A stretch of DNA of 64,000 nt from CAYSPT01 sp964432985 (GTDB lineage Bacteria; Muiribacteriota; CAYSPT01). The stretch lies in assembly GCA_964432985.1 (NCBI GenBank), contig CAYSPT010000001.1, forward strand, positions 171,058 to 235,057, written 5' to 3'. The notes beneath the pieces are model-generated. The model ran no database searches, had not been told where the DNA came from, and saw nothing but the letters and a program-made list of their open reading frames with translations. Numbering within the stretch: position 1 is the first letter of the stretch; each line of letters begins with the position of its first letter. A program made the translations under genes and the position numbers. Below, in pieces: positions 8,665 to 18,223 of this stretch.

Positions 8665-8717
8665 AACCCGACATTCGGGTTAACCTAAATTATTCGGGTC
8701 AAACCCGATGTTAGGGT
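8665..8717 (+). promoter_or_regulatory. Nested inverted repeats in the mraZ-downstream leader
   Basis: AACCCGA-CAT-TCGGGTT (8665-8681) is a perfect 7-bp stem with a 3-base loop. A second stem, TCGGGT/ACCCGA, spans 8694-8708. The outer sequences ACCCGACAT and ATGTTAGGGT can also pair imperfectly into one long hairpin, so alternative folds are possible. No U-run follows, so it is not a simple terminator; RNA processing or attenuation between mraZ and the next genes is possible. Confidence 0.5.
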
Positions 8718-8747
8718 GAAGAATCTAGAAGGGGGAAGCGGGAGGTA

Positions 8748-9230
8748 ATGATACAAACGATGCAGGATAACCAGCTGAGTACGGGAGGATCAGAGCAGGG
8801 GCTGGCAGCTATTTTTAATGTTGCAGACACGCTGAAGAGGGAGCAAGAGACCTCTGAAAAGAAACCTGTCAAGCGTCAACGTTCCAGTAAGAGCAAGATG
8901 TTTCAAGGTATGCAGGAGGAAATGACATTCCCTGAAAAAATGAACTATCTCAACCAGCTTCCGGACCACAAAATGGCACAGGGAAGTAAGGGAGACCGGT
9001 ATTTTGATATAGGTACACACCGGCCCTGGGGGATGGAAAGCATCCGTTTTCTGGTTGATATGATGCGTGAGAATGCATCGCCCATGGATATAGCTTTTTT
9101 AAGCCGCCGGTCATATCACGATGTTCTGGCCATGTATAGAATTTTCAAGTGGGTCATCAACGAAGATTCACAGGAGCGCCGGCTTCGATTAAAAAAGAAA
9201 CTGAATCAGGAAAAAGTACGGGAAGGGTAA
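8748..9230 (+). CDS. Hypothetical protein between mraZ and rsmH
   Basis: A 160-residue soluble, strongly charged protein that I do not recognise. The N-terminus has a Lys/Arg/Ser-rich stretch (about residues 38-50). The C-terminal half (HRPWGMESIRFLVDMMRENA onwards) looks helical and ends in a very basic tail (RRLRLKKKLNQEKVREG). GGGAGGT ends 2 nt before the ATG, and an earlier GGGGGAAG adds strength. Its end overlaps the longest possible rsmH frame. Position implies co-expression with cell-wall genes; nucleic-acid binding is possible from charge alone. Confidence 0.8.
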   Translation: MIQTMQDNQLSTGGSEQGLAAIFNVADTLKREQETSEKKPVKRQRSSKSKMFQGMQEEMTFPEKMNYLNQLPDHKMAQGSKGDRYFDIGTHRPWGMESIRFLVDMMRENASPMDIAFLSRRSYHDVLAMYRIFKWVINEDSQERRLRLKKKLNQEKVREG

Positions 9231-10174
9231 ATATCATTCCGGTAACAGGTGGTCACTCACCGGTAATGGTGCCTCAAGTTCTGCGGTATTTGGCCCCGCA
9301 GCACGGTGGCAAGTATGTTGACTGCACGGTGGGTGGCGGTGGTCATGCCAGGGCCATTCTCAAGTCGATCGGGCCGGACGGGCAACTTCTGGGATTGGAC
9401 CGTGACTCAGAATCTCTTGAATCTGTCACCCGGAGCCTGGCGGACTTCCCAAATTTTATACCCTATCACGCCAACTTTCGGGACCTTCCGCGTATTATTG
9501 AAACAATTGGTTGGAAAACTGTAGATGGTATTATGTATGATCTGGGTTTTTCTTCTATCCAGGTTGATTCTCCAGACCGGGGTTTCAGTTTTCAACGTGA
9601 AGGCCCGCTCGACATGAGAATGGACCGCACGGATTCTGTACGGGCGGAAGACCTGGTGAATCAATGGCCTGAAAAAAAGATAGGGCTGATTATCAAGGAT
9701 TACGGCGAAGAACCATTTGCCCGGAGATTGGCCAAATCCATTGTCAGGGCCCGGCAGAAAGCCCGTATTATCACCACCACCGAATTAAGGCGGATTCTTC
9801 AGAATGCTGTTCCCACAGGTAATCCGGGACGAAAACTGCTGGCGGTGCGAAGGACGTTCATGGCAATTAGAATTGCGCTGAACAGAGAATTGGAGGACCT
9901 GGACCAGGTATTCGAGCAGGCGGTAGCCTGTCTTGAAACCTCGGGCCGTATGGTTGTTCTATCTTACCATTCCCTGGAAGACCGAATTACCAAACACACA
10001 TTTTTGCGATTGAGCGGGCGGTGTACCTGTCCTCCCGGTTTCCCGGAATGCAGGTGCGGAAAAAAAGCGACCCTAAAAATACTGGTCCGAAAGCCGATAA
10101 CTCCAGAAGAGGGAGAAATTTTAGATAATCCACGGGCCAGAGGAGCAAAGCTCAGGGCAGTGGAGAGGTTGTAG
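9149..10174 (+). CDS. rsmH: 16S rRNA (cytosine-1402 N4) methyltransferase
   Basis: A SAM-dependent methyltransferase modifying the ribosomal P site. Seen: DCTVGGGGHARAIL, LLGLDRDSES, MYDLGFSSIQVDS, GPLDMRMD, FMAIRIALNRELEDL and LSYHSLEDRITK. Homology should begin near HSPVMVPQVL (about residue 37 of the open frame). The only ATG before that is 9149, which overlaps the upstream gene by 82 bp. There is no GTG or TTG in between. A good ribosome site, GGGAAGGG, lies just before ATC/ATT codons at 9233/9236, so the true start may be non-canonical there. Confidence 0.93.
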   Translation: MGHQRRFTGAPASIKKETESGKSTGRVNIIPVTGGHSPVMVPQVLRYLAPQHGGKYVDCTVGGGGHARAILKSIGPDGQLLGLDRDSESLESVTRSLADFPNFIPYHANFRDLPRIIETIGWKTVDGIMYDLGFSSIQVDSPDRGFSFQREGPLDMRMDRTDSVRAEDLVNQWPEKKIGLIIKDYGEEPFARRLAKSIVRARQKARIITTTELRRILQNAVPTGNPGRKLLAVRRTFMAIRIALNRELEDLDQVFEQAVACLETSGRMVVLSYHSLEDRITKHTFLRLSGRCTCPPGFPECRCGKKATLKILVRKPITPEEGEILDNPRARGAKLRAVERL

Positions 10175-10177
10175 AAC

Positions 10178-10579
10178 ATGAATAAAGATTCGGTAATGAC
10201 CTGGCGGTACAGGGTGAAACGCGGTGAAAAAGCTGGTGCCAGTGATGCTTCTTCTAAGCGGACACTCGGGGGAAATTCCTTCAGGGGAATTCGCCGGGCG
10301 GCACTGGTAGTCGGGTACACTGCACTGGTAATTTTGCTCTCAGTATTTGTTTTTCTTCATATTTCACAGTATGTCACGATGACCGAAATCAAGTTCAGTA
10401 TCGCTCATCTTCGAAAGCAGTCCAATGAGCTTGACCGGCGGATTCAGGCAATCCAGTTTGATTTTGAAAAAATGGCCAGCGTAACGGCAATAGAGTCTGA
10501 AGCTTCAGGGCGTCTGGGAATGGTACACGCCTCGGAGATACTCTATGTTCCCTGGTCAGCAGAAGGGATATCCAGGTGA
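10178..10579 (+). CDS. ftsL: Cell division protein FtsL-like
   Basis: 133 residues: a basic cytoplasmic N-terminus, one membrane helix (about residues 43-62, AALVVGYTALVILLSVFVFL) and a periplasmic coiled coil with heptad-like hydrophobics. This is the FtsL/DivIC plan. FtsL bridges FtsB/FtsQ to FtsW-FtsI. Sequence identity in this family is poor, so the call leans on position between rsmH and ftsI and on topology. Its stop TGA overlaps the GTG of ftsI by four bases (GTGA). Confidence 0.85.
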   Translation: MNKDSVMTWRYRVKRGEKAGASDASSKRTLGGNSFRGIRRAALVVGYTALVILLSVFVFLHISQYVTMTEIKFSIAHLRKQSNELDRRIQAIQFDFEKMASVTAIESEASGRLGMVHASEILYVPWSAEGISR

Positions 10580-12744
10580 GAGGTCCGATTGACCGCCGAA
10601 GAGTGTTCGTCTTCGGCGTCATTTGTATTGTCTTCATGGTTCTGCTGGTAGTGCGTCTGCTCGATATTCAGTATCGCCAGGGACCCCGTTTACGCCGCCT
10701 GGCTGTCCAGGAGCATATCAAACGGATCATAATCGACCGCAAGAGAGGAAATATATCCGATCGTAACGGCCGGGTGCTGGCGGTGAGCATGAAAGTTCCC
10801 TCGTTGTTTGTGGATCCGAGCCAGGTCAAGGATGCGGACCATGTCATTCTATCACTGTCACAGCATGTCGAGGGAATTTCTCCGGAAGGCCTTAAAAAAG
10901 CGGTGACCAGAAACGGTCTGTTTTCCTGGGTCGAGCGGAAAATGGAACCCGAACGGGCAGAAAAGATCAAAGAGCTTAACCTGAAAGGTGTCTATTTTCA
11001 GAAAGAGTACAAGCGGTACTACCCCCGAGGTAACATGGCTGCTAATCTCATGGGCTTCGCCGGTATGGATGACCGGGGACTTGAAGGAATCGAGTTCTAC
11101 TACGACAAGGTAATGCGTTGTGATTCCGGATATGCCGAGTACAAGGGAGACATCAGGGGATACGAAATCCCGGAAAGTGAGCGGATAGAGAAATCGCCCG
11201 AGGGAGGGTTTGATTTGGTGCTCACCCTGGATGAGGTGGTTCAACACATCGTAGAGGAAGAGATTGGCCGGGTGTTTGAGGAGTTCGATCCCAACGCAGC
11301 CATGGGAATTGTTATGAATCCGAACACCGGGGAAATAATTGCCATGTCGACATTTCCCAGCTATGACCTCAATAAATTTTCCACCGTGCCTGCCGCTATC
11401 AGGCGGAACAAGGTCATTACCGATATGTTTGAACCGGGTTCAACATTCAAATTGATTACCGCTGCCGCTGCCATTGAAGAAGGGCTGGTAACAGGAAACG
11501 ACCATTTCGTATGCGACGGCGCCGCCAAGATTGGCCCGTTCACCATCCGGTGTCATGCTTCTCATGGGGAGCAGACCTTTACCGAAATAATTGCCAACTC
11601 GTGTAATGAAGGCATAATTGAAGTGGCTAAAAAGGTAGGTAAAAAGAGATTCTGGAACTATATCGACCAGTTTGGCTTTGGCAAAAGAACCGGAATCGAT
11701 TTACCCGGAGAAGTGACCGGAAGGGTAATTTCGTATAAACGATGGGCTGATCTCGATCTCGGTGCCATTTCCATGGGGCAGGCGGTTGGCGTAACCGCTT
11801 TACAGATGATCTCGGCGGTGAGCGCCATTCTCAATGGAGGCGAACTCGTGGAACCCCGGGTGGTGATGGCCGTGGCTGATCCCGAAACGGGCAGGGTGGT
11901 CCGGCGGTTTTCAAAAAACAACAAGGCTCGGGTAATTTCATCGTCAACAGCCGCGGAAATCATCAAAATAATGCAAGAAGTGGTCATTCGGGGCACCGGC
12001 CGGCGGGCCGCCCTGGAAAACTACATTCTGGCCGGTAAAACCGGGACTGCACAGAAAATTGATCGTGAGACGGGGAAATACTCCAACACCAAAGTGATTT
12101 CATCGTTTGTCGGCGGCGGCCCCTTTCCCGATCCTCAGTTCGTCATCATGGTAATAGTAGATGAACCGAAGGGTAAAGGAGCGTCAACGGGAATGGTTGC
12201 CGTTGAGCCGTTCAAAAGAATAGCGGAACGGGCATTGAATTATCTCGCACTACCTCCCAGTATTGCTGCCGGAGAAGAGTCCGAAAGTTCGCGGTGGACC
12301 GCCGTCGAGGCACATGCTCCCGATCTTCCATCTGCCAGTGCTGTTCCGGATGAAAATGTGCAGTACATGATGCTGGTCCCTCGTTTCCTTGGGATGGGAA
12401 AAGCCGGTGTTGAGAGTATTGCCAAACGCAACGGACTCAATGTCGAAGTGGGTGGTCATGGCTCCAGGGTGGTGTACCAGTTTCCCGATCCCGACACACC
12501 CGTTCTGCCAGACACTCGGGTAATTGTATATTTCGGATCTTCATCTACCCGGCCGGTACCGTTGGCCGGCAAAATGATGCCCTGCCTGGTCGGAAAAACC
12601 ATGATGGAATCAAGCCAGCGGTTGAAAGCTCTTCCCGTACAGGTCAGGTTTTTGGGAAGCGGTTTGGCCTATGCTCAGGAGCCCGTCCCCGGTACCCCTA
12701 TAGAGACCGGTGCTGAGGTCAAGGTGTTTTTCTCCTCCGACTGA
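10576..12744 (+). CDS. ftsI: Septal peptidoglycan transpeptidase FtsI (PBP3) with two PASTA domains
   Basis: A 722-residue class B penicillin-binding protein. It has an N-terminal membrane anchor (about 9-27), a dimerisation domain, and a transpeptidase domain with EPGSTFK (active Ser near 288), the SxN motif in NSCNEG, and KTGTAQ (about 487). Two PASTA modules (about residues 595-722) end the protein. These bind unlinked peptidoglycan or mediate septal interactions, and are typical of Firmicutes SpoVD and some diderms but absent from E. coli FtsI. The start is GTG 10576, coupled to ftsL. Confidence 0.95.
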   Translation: MRGPIDRRRVFVFGVICIVFMVLLVVRLLDIQYRQGPRLRRLAVQEHIKRIIIDRKRGNISDRNGRVLAVSMKVPSLFVDPSQVKDADHVILSLSQHVEGISPEGLKKAVTRNGLFSWVERKMEPERAEKIKELNLKGVYFQKEYKRYYPRGNMAANLMGFAGMDDRGLEGIEFYYDKVMRCDSGYAEYKGDIRGYEIPESERIEKSPEGGFDLVLTLDEVVQHIVEEEIGRVFEEFDPNAAMGIVMNPNTGEIIAMSTFPSYDLNKFSTVPAAIRRNKVITDMFEPGSTFKLITAAAAIEEGLVTGNDHFVCDGAAKIGPFTIRCHASHGEQTFTEIIANSCNEGIIEVAKKVGKKRFWNYIDQFGFGKRTGIDLPGEVTGRVISYKRWADLDLGAISMGQAVGVTALQMISAVSAILNGGELVEPRVVMAVADPETGRVVRRFSKNNKARVISSSTAAEIIKIMQEVVIRGTGRRAALENYILAGKTGTAQKIDRETGKYSNTKVISSFVGGGPFPDPQFVIMVIVDEPKGKGASTGMVAVEPFKRIAERALNYLALPPSIAAGEESESSRWTAVEAHAPDLPSASAVPDENVQYMMLVPRFLGMGKAGVESIAKRNGLNVEVGGHGSRVVYQFPDPDTPVLPDTRVIVYFGSSSTRPVPLAGKMMPCLVGKTMMESSQRLKALPVQVRFLGSGLAYAQEPVPGTPIETGAEVKVFFSSD

Positions 12745-12768
12745 AGCTGATGAAAGCGTGCAGCGACC

Positions 12769-14265
12769 ATGGTCGTGAAACTACTTCGAGACCTCCTTGA
12801 CGGTATCTCTCAATGCAGTGTGACTGGTAACGATCTCTGTGAAGTAACCTCAATAGTGACCGATTCCAGGAAAGCCGTCGATGGGTCGCTGTTTGTTTGT
12901 GTTCCCGGAGAACGGCTGGACGGACATGACTATATTGCTGATGCTGCCGCCAGGGGAGCCCGCTGTTTCATCTGCGGTCGTGCGGTGCCGGTTCCCGAAG
13001 GTGCTGTCCGGGTAGTGGTGCCATCCGAATTGAAAGCGTTGTCGCGAGTATCGGCAGCGTTTTTCGATTACCCCGCCCGGTCACTGAGTTTGATTGGTAT
13101 AACCGGAACCAACGGCAAGACAACATCCACGTACCTGATTGAATCTATATTGAGGATGGCCGGAGTCAAGACCGCCTTGATTGGCACCGTCACCTATCGA
13201 ATAGGAGAAACGAGTTACCCGGCTCCATTCACAACGCCGCTAGCTCATTCACTCCACGGCCTGCTGCGAAAAATGGTGGATTCGGGGGTGGAGACGGTGG
13301 TGCTGGAAGTGTCATCACACGCTCTAAGCCTGAGCAGGGTTGATGACTGCCGGTTTTCAGTAGCCGGATTTACTAATCTGAGCAGAGATCATCTGGATTT
13401 TCACACTACCATGGATGACTATTTCAAATCGAAACAATGCCTTTTCGAGTTGCTCGATCCATCGTGTGGCCGGGCGGTAATCAACGTGGATGACAGCTAT
13501 GGACGTGAATTGGCGGCCGCTTTGGGCAAACGGTTCAATCCGATTACCACCTCAGCCGGCAGCGGTTGTGAATCTTTATCCGCCACACTGGTTGCCACCG
13601 GGATAAACGTCGGTTCCGATGAAACCTCTTTCGAGCTTACAGGTCCGTTTCCGGCTCGTCCTGTACATTTGAATGTTCGCGGGAGATTCAACGTGGCGAA
13701 TTCTTTGATCGCGGCGGGAGCGGCTCTGGCCGAGGGGATCCCTGTCGATCTTATCATCAAAGGGCTCCAGCAGTTGCCCGGAGTACCCGGGCGTTTTGAA
13801 ACGTTTCAGATGGATGGGATCAGTGTGATTGTGGATTATGCCCACACGCCGGCCGGCCTGGAGAATCTTCTGGTGGAGGTGAGGAAGATTACGGGGGGCA
13901 ACATCATTACCGTTTTCGGCTGCGGGGGAGACAGGGACAGGACTAAACGTCCCATCATGGGAAGTATTGCTGCTCGTTACAGCAACAGGGTTCTGATAAC
14001 CAACGATAATCCACGCTCCGAAGATCCCGCTTCGATACTGGATGAAATAGTTCAGGGAATTGAAGCAAATGATGAAAACCGTAACCGTGTAGACATAGAA
14101 CCGGATCGGGCATCCGCCATCGAACGTGCCATCCGGTCCGCTCGAAGAGGGGACATGGTGGTTGTGGCAGGCAAAGGACACGAAGACTACCAGATATTTC
14201 GTGACAAAACGATTCATTTTGATGACAGGGAGGTAGTTAAGGCCGTTCTTGGCCTGACTCGATAA
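12769..14265 (+). CDS. murE: UDP-MurNAc-tripeptide ligase (meso-DAP adding)
   Basis: A 498-residue Mur ligase that adds the third amino acid to UDP-MurNAc-dipeptide in the cytoplasm. The ATP loop is GITGTNGKTTSTYL. The middle domain contains SSHALSLSRV and FTNLSRDHLDFH. The C-terminal DNPRSEDP motif is the known marker for meso-diaminopimelate over lysine, so this organism should have DAP-type peptidoglycan. No clear Shine-Dalgarno is seen before ATG 12769. murF follows after 2 bp. Confidence 0.96.
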   Translation: MVVKLLRDLLDGISQCSVTGNDLCEVTSIVTDSRKAVDGSLFVCVPGERLDGHDYIADAAARGARCFICGRAVPVPEGAVRVVVPSELKALSRVSAAFFDYPARSLSLIGITGTNGKTTSTYLIESILRMAGVKTALIGTVTYRIGETSYPAPFTTPLAHSLHGLLRKMVDSGVETVVLEVSSHALSLSRVDDCRFSVAGFTNLSRDHLDFHTTMDDYFKSKQCLFELLDPSCGRAVINVDDSYGRELAAALGKRFNPITTSAGSGCESLSATLVATGINVGSDETSFELTGPFPARPVHLNVRGRFNVANSLIAAGAALAEGIPVDLIIKGLQQLPGVPGRFETFQMDGISVIVDYAHTPAGLENLLVEVRKITGGNIITVFGCGGDRDRTKRPIMGSIAARYSNRVLITNDNPRSEDPASILDEIVQGIEANDENRNRVDIEPDRASAIERAIRSARRGDMVVVAGKGHEDYQIFRDKTIHFDDREVVKAVLGLTR

Positions 14266-14267
14266 GT

Positions 14268-15674
14268 ATGAAAGCCGTTACCTGCGAAGGAGTTGCCACA
14301 GCAGTAGGAGGAAAGGTGTGCGGGAAGAGAGGCCTCTCCCTCTCTTCCGACGGGCTTTGTACTGGTGCATCTATCGACTCTCGTATGGTGACGAAAGGTG
14401 ATATATTTGTCCCCCTGCGGGGACTGCATACAGACGGTCACCAGCACGTAATTGAAGCCTTGAAACGAGCAGCTTCCTGTTTTTTCTTTGAACGGCGGGC
14501 ACGCTCGATTCCCGAAGTTATAAAAGCACTTACTCTGGGGACGGGTATCGAGGTAGAGAACTGTGCTGAAGCCTTAAAGAATCTGGGAGCATGGAATCTG
14601 AGACGTTTGACCATCTGGGTGGCTGCAGTCACCGGTTCGAATGGAAAAACGACCACCAAGGAGATGATCGGGACGATATTTGCCGGGAACTGCCCGACTT
14701 TCGTTTCTCCGGGTAATCTGAACAACGATATCGGCCTGCCTCTAAACCTGGTGTCAATCGAGCCCAAGCACCAGATTGCGGTGCTCGAGATGGGAATGAA
14801 TCACGCAGGGGAAATTGCAGAACTCTGCCGGTTGGCCCGGCCCGATGCCGGGGTGATTACCAACGTAGGGCCGGCGCACCTGGAATACCTGGGAAGCATA
14901 GAAAACATTGCTATGGCCAAGGCAGAGCTCCTTGACGGGCTCAAGAGCAGCGGCGTGGCGGTCCTCAATTGTGATGATCCCTGGGTAAAAAAAATTGGAA
15001 AGCAATTTGCAGGTAAAAAAATCTGGTACGGTCTTTCCTCACAGGCAGATATCCGGGCCGTGGAAGTCGAAACGACTGTGAGCGGGGGAACCAGGTTTAC
15101 CCTGATCACTCCTGATGGAGTACCTTGCCCGGTTAAACTGCCCCTGGCAGGGGAGCATAACGTGCTCAATGCACTGGCGGGTGCTGCCCTGGCCTGGCAT
15201 AGAAATATACCGGGAAAATGGATAGCCGAAGCCCTTGCTTCCTTTTCGGGAGTGGAGGGTAGAATGGAAATAATTGAAGGTCCCGGGTATTTGCTGGTCA
15301 ATGACTGTTATAATGCTAATCCGGCTTCCCTGGCCGCGGCCCTTGAAGGAGTGAAAGTTCTCGGGGATCACCGGTTGGTAGTTGTCCTGTCCGATATGCT
15401 CGAACTGGGAGAAACGGCCGGTGAACTTCACCGGGCAGCCGGCAGGAATGCGGCCCGCTCCGGTGTAGCTTTGCTTTTCGCGTGGGGCGAGTATGCATCC
15501 TGTTATGCGCAGGGGGCACGTGAGGGAGGCCTTGAAGATACAAACGTGGTGGTGTGCGAGAGCAAAGAGCAGATGACAGAAGCCCTTCGCTTAAGAGTTA
15601 AAAAAGGAGACATGGTGTTATTTAAGGCATCCCGGGCTCAAGCCCTGGAAACGGTACTGGAAAGGTTGTTCTGA
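14268..15674 (+). CDS. murF: UDP-MurNAc-pentapeptide synthetase (D-Ala-D-Ala adding)
   Basis: A 468-residue Mur ligase that finishes the soluble precursor by adding D-Ala-D-Ala. The N-terminal domain has GASIDSRMVTKGDIFVPL, the ATP loop is AAVTGSNGKTTTKEM, and further motifs are GNLNNDIGLPL, EMGMNHAGEI and VNDCYNANPAS, all typical. The start is ATG 14268, nearly abutting murE. Its last codons sit 3 bp before mraY. Confidence 0.96.
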   Translation: MKAVTCEGVATAVGGKVCGKRGLSLSSDGLCTGASIDSRMVTKGDIFVPLRGLHTDGHQHVIEALKRAASCFFFERRARSIPEVIKALTLGTGIEVENCAEALKNLGAWNLRRLTIWVAAVTGSNGKTTTKEMIGTIFAGNCPTFVSPGNLNNDIGLPLNLVSIEPKHQIAVLEMGMNHAGEIAELCRLARPDAGVITNVGPAHLEYLGSIENIAMAKAELLDGLKSSGVAVLNCDDPWVKKIGKQFAGKKIWYGLSSQADIRAVEVETTVSGGTRFTLITPDGVPCPVKLPLAGEHNVLNALAGAALAWHRNIPGKWIAEALASFSGVEGRMEIIEGPGYLLVNDCYNANPASLAAALEGVKVLGDHRLVVVLSDMLELGETAGELHRAAGRNAARSGVALLFAWGEYASCYAQGAREGGLEDTNVVVCESKEQMTEALRLRVKKGDMVLFKASRAQALETVLERLF

Positions 15675-15677
15675 CAG

Positions 15678-16733
15678 GTGTTTTCATTCTTTTTCAACGC
15701 AATATCCCTGCGGACAATCTACTCTATCCTGACTGCGTTTCTCATGGTAATCGTTCTCAGCCCTCGTATGATACGGCGTATGAAAAAAAGGGCGCTGGGA
15801 CAGAGTATTCGTAATAACGGTCCCCAAACCCACCTGAAAAAGGAGGGTATTCCCACCATGGGAGGACTGGTTATCCTCATTGCTATTTTAGTGACCAGCC
15901 TGCTGTGGACTAAAACGTGGGTCCGGACGATGTACGTAAGCCTGTTTGTTCTACTTGCCATGGGAATGCTTGGTTTCGTGGACGATCTGCTGATGCTTCG
16001 CAAGAAAAACAGTAAAGGGATTACTGCCCGGGGAAAACTTTTCTGGCAAGCCCTGGTTGGCCTTCTTTGCGGATTGTATTTATCATCGGCACCCTGGCTG
16101 GATGGTTTTGAAACGTTCATCAATGTTCCGGTCATGGGGAAGATAGACCTGGGTCTTTTTTATATTCCCTTCGTGACTCTGGTAATAATGGGATCGTCCA
16201 ACGCGGTCAACCTGACCGATGGCCTGGATGGTCTGGCTACCGGAATTCTCAGTATCGTGGGGTTGGCCTATGCCGGGATTTCCTACGTGACCAGTCACGC
16301 GGGATTCAGCGAGCACCTTAACGTATTCCATATTCCGGGTGCCGGTGAACTTACCATTTTTTGCGGGTCTATTCTGGGAGCCTGCCTGGGATTCCTCTGG
16401 TACAATTCCTATCCGGCTCAGATATTCATGGGAGACACAGGTTCTCTCTCACTAGGAGCCGCATTGGGGGTCGTGGCGGTTCTCACCAAAAGCGAAGTGG
16501 TACTGGTGGTCATAGGTGGTATTTTTGTTATCGAAGTGCTGTCGGTAATCATCCAGGTCGCTTCATTCAAGCTCAGGGGAAAAAGAGTTTTTAAAATGAG
16601 TCCGCTTCACCACCACTTTGAACTGAAAGGGTGGGCCGAACCCAAGGTTGTATTCAGGTTCTGGATAATTACCTTCGTCCTGGCCCTGCTGGGACTGAGC
16701 CTCTTTGGAATCAACGCAGTTTTCCAGCGATAA
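15678..16733 (+). CDS. mraY: Phospho-MurNAc-pentapeptide translocase (lipid I synthase)
   Basis: A 351-residue polytopic membrane enzyme transferring phospho-MurNAc-pentapeptide to undecaprenyl phosphate. Around ten hydrophobic segments are visible. Signatures are KKEGIPTMGGL, FVDDLLMLRKKNSKG (Asp pair), NAVNLTDGLDGLATG, IFMGDTGSLSLG and the cytoplasmic MSPLHHHFEL histidine cluster. The start is GTG 15678. Confidence 0.97.
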   Translation: MFSFFFNAISLRTIYSILTAFLMVIVLSPRMIRRMKKRALGQSIRNNGPQTHLKKEGIPTMGGLVILIAILVTSLLWTKTWVRTMYVSLFVLLAMGMLGFVDDLLMLRKKNSKGITARGKLFWQALVGLLCGLYLSSAPWLDGFETFINVPVMGKIDLGLFYIPFVTLVIMGSSNAVNLTDGLDGLATGILSIVGLAYAGISYVTSHAGFSEHLNVFHIPGAGELTIFCGSILGACLGFLWYNSYPAQIFMGDTGSLSLGAALGVVAVLTKSEVVLVVIGGIFVIEVLSVIIQVASFKLRGKRVFKMSPLHHHFELKGWAEPKVVFRFWIITFVLALLGLSLFGINAVFQR

Positions 16734-16783
16734 CCAGTGGTCCCTTCCGAAGTGATCTCAATGCCTGGTGAGGAGATAAGGTA

Positions 16784-18208
16784 ATGAAACTTGATGGCTC
16801 TACCGCAGCTGTGGTGGGCTGTGGCAAAAGCGGCCGCGCCGCCTTGAAGGTCTTGCTTACTTGCCTTCCCGATCCTCCCCGCCGCATCATTGTCAGCGAA
16901 GCAGGCGGAAAAGAAATAATCGAAGCGTTGCCCGAGAACCTCCGTCAGAATCTATCGGCGCTGGAAACCGGCGGTCACACCTGGAAATTTCTCCGACAGG
17001 CCGATCTTATCATAATCAGCCCCGGTGTTCCCATCAGTCATCCGGCCATAGCCCAGGCAGTACGGGAAGGTATCCCGGTAATTTCCGAGCTCGAATTTGG
17101 ATACCGTTTGATAGACTGCCCGGTAGTGGCGGTAACCGGTACAAATGGTAAAACGACCACTACCCATCTGGTTGGTTTGATATTTGAGAAAGACGGACGC
17201 CGGGTGGAAGTCGGCGGTAATATAGGCCGTCCTCTGTGCAAAATCGTCGCTGAAGGCAAAAGGGCGGATGTCGTCGTTCTGGAGGTTTCCAGTTTCCAGC
17301 TTGAAACTATTGATCTGTTTCACGCTAAAGGAGCGCTGCTTCTCAATCTGACACCGGATCACCTCAACCGTCATGGTGATTTCGATACGTATATGCGGAC
17401 TAAATTGAAGATTTTCAACCGGCAGGAGGCCGGGGATGTGGCTGCGGTAAACAGTGATGATCCGGTCTGCCGGGATCTTATCAATGCTGGTACGGATTCT
17501 GTTCTAACTCCCGGGGGGCGCATGGTTCTCTTCAGCCGGTTGCATGAGGTTCCGTGCGGTTCTTACCTCAAAGACGATATGATCATGTTTCGTTCACCGG
17601 AGTCCGGCGGTTCTGAGCGGGAGATCGCCAGACTGTCAGATGTGCTGCTACGGGGCGGTCACAACATTGAGAACATTTTGGGGGCAGTTGCTCTCACCTG
17701 TAGCTGTGATGTAAAGCCTCATGGTGTACGGAAAGCTATCAGGGCATTTGAAGCAGTTCCCCACCGATTGGAAACCGTTACCACCGTAAACGATGTGGAG
17801 TTTGTCAACGATTCGAAAGCTACCAACGTGGCTTCCACCCTGTGCGCCATCCGGGCCATGGACAAACCATTCATACTTCTATTGGGAGGGTATGACAAAG
17901 GAGCTGATTTCACTGGCCTGGCCGCCGCGGTTGCCGCAAGCGGGGCACGAGCTGTGATCATGGGGCAAACCCGGGAGCGGATCGTGCAGGCATTGAAGCA
18001 GGCAGGGCACGCGAAGTTGTGGAAGGCATCTGATCTTTCCTCGGCACTGGAGAAAGCATGGAAAATTGCCGATAAGGGAGATTGTATACTTCTGTCTCCG
18101 GGGTGTGCGTCCTTTGACCAGTTTGCCAACTTCGAGCAGCGGGGCGACGTTTTCAAGGAGCTGGTCAAGGGGATCGAGGCTCTTGAGCAGCGGAAAACCA
18201 CTGTTTGA
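16784..18208 (+). CDS. murD: UDP-MurNAc-L-alanine:D-glutamate ligase
   Basis: A 474-residue Mur ligase adding D-Glu. It has an N-terminal Rossmann-like domain (VVGCGKSGRAAL), the ATP loop VTGTNGKTTTTHL, VLEVSSFQLETID, LLNLTPDHLNRHG and FVNDSKATN, and ends with ILLSPGCASFDQF. RBS GAGGAGATAAGG precedes the ATG. A 50-bp gap separates it from mraY. Confidence 0.96.
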   Translation: MKLDGSTAAVVGCGKSGRAALKVLLTCLPDPPRRIIVSEAGGKEIIEALPENLRQNLSALETGGHTWKFLRQADLIIISPGVPISHPAIAQAVREGIPVISELEFGYRLIDCPVVAVTGTNGKTTTTHLVGLIFEKDGRRVEVGGNIGRPLCKIVAEGKRADVVVLEVSSFQLETIDLFHAKGALLLNLTPDHLNRHGDFDTYMRTKLKIFNRQEAGDVAAVNSDDPVCRDLINAGTDSVLTPGGRMVLFSRLHEVPCGSYLKDDMIMFRSPESGGSEREIARLSDVLLRGGHNIENILGAVALTCSCDVKPHGVRKAIRAFEAVPHRLETVTTVNDVEFVNDSKATNVASTLCAIRAMDKPFILLLGGYDKGADFTGLAAAVAASGARAVIMGQTRERIVQALKQAGHAKLWKASDLSSALEKAWKIADKGDCILLSPGCASFDQFANFEQRGDVFKELVKGIEALEQRKTTV

Positions 18209-18223
18209 CGGAAAGAAGACCTG

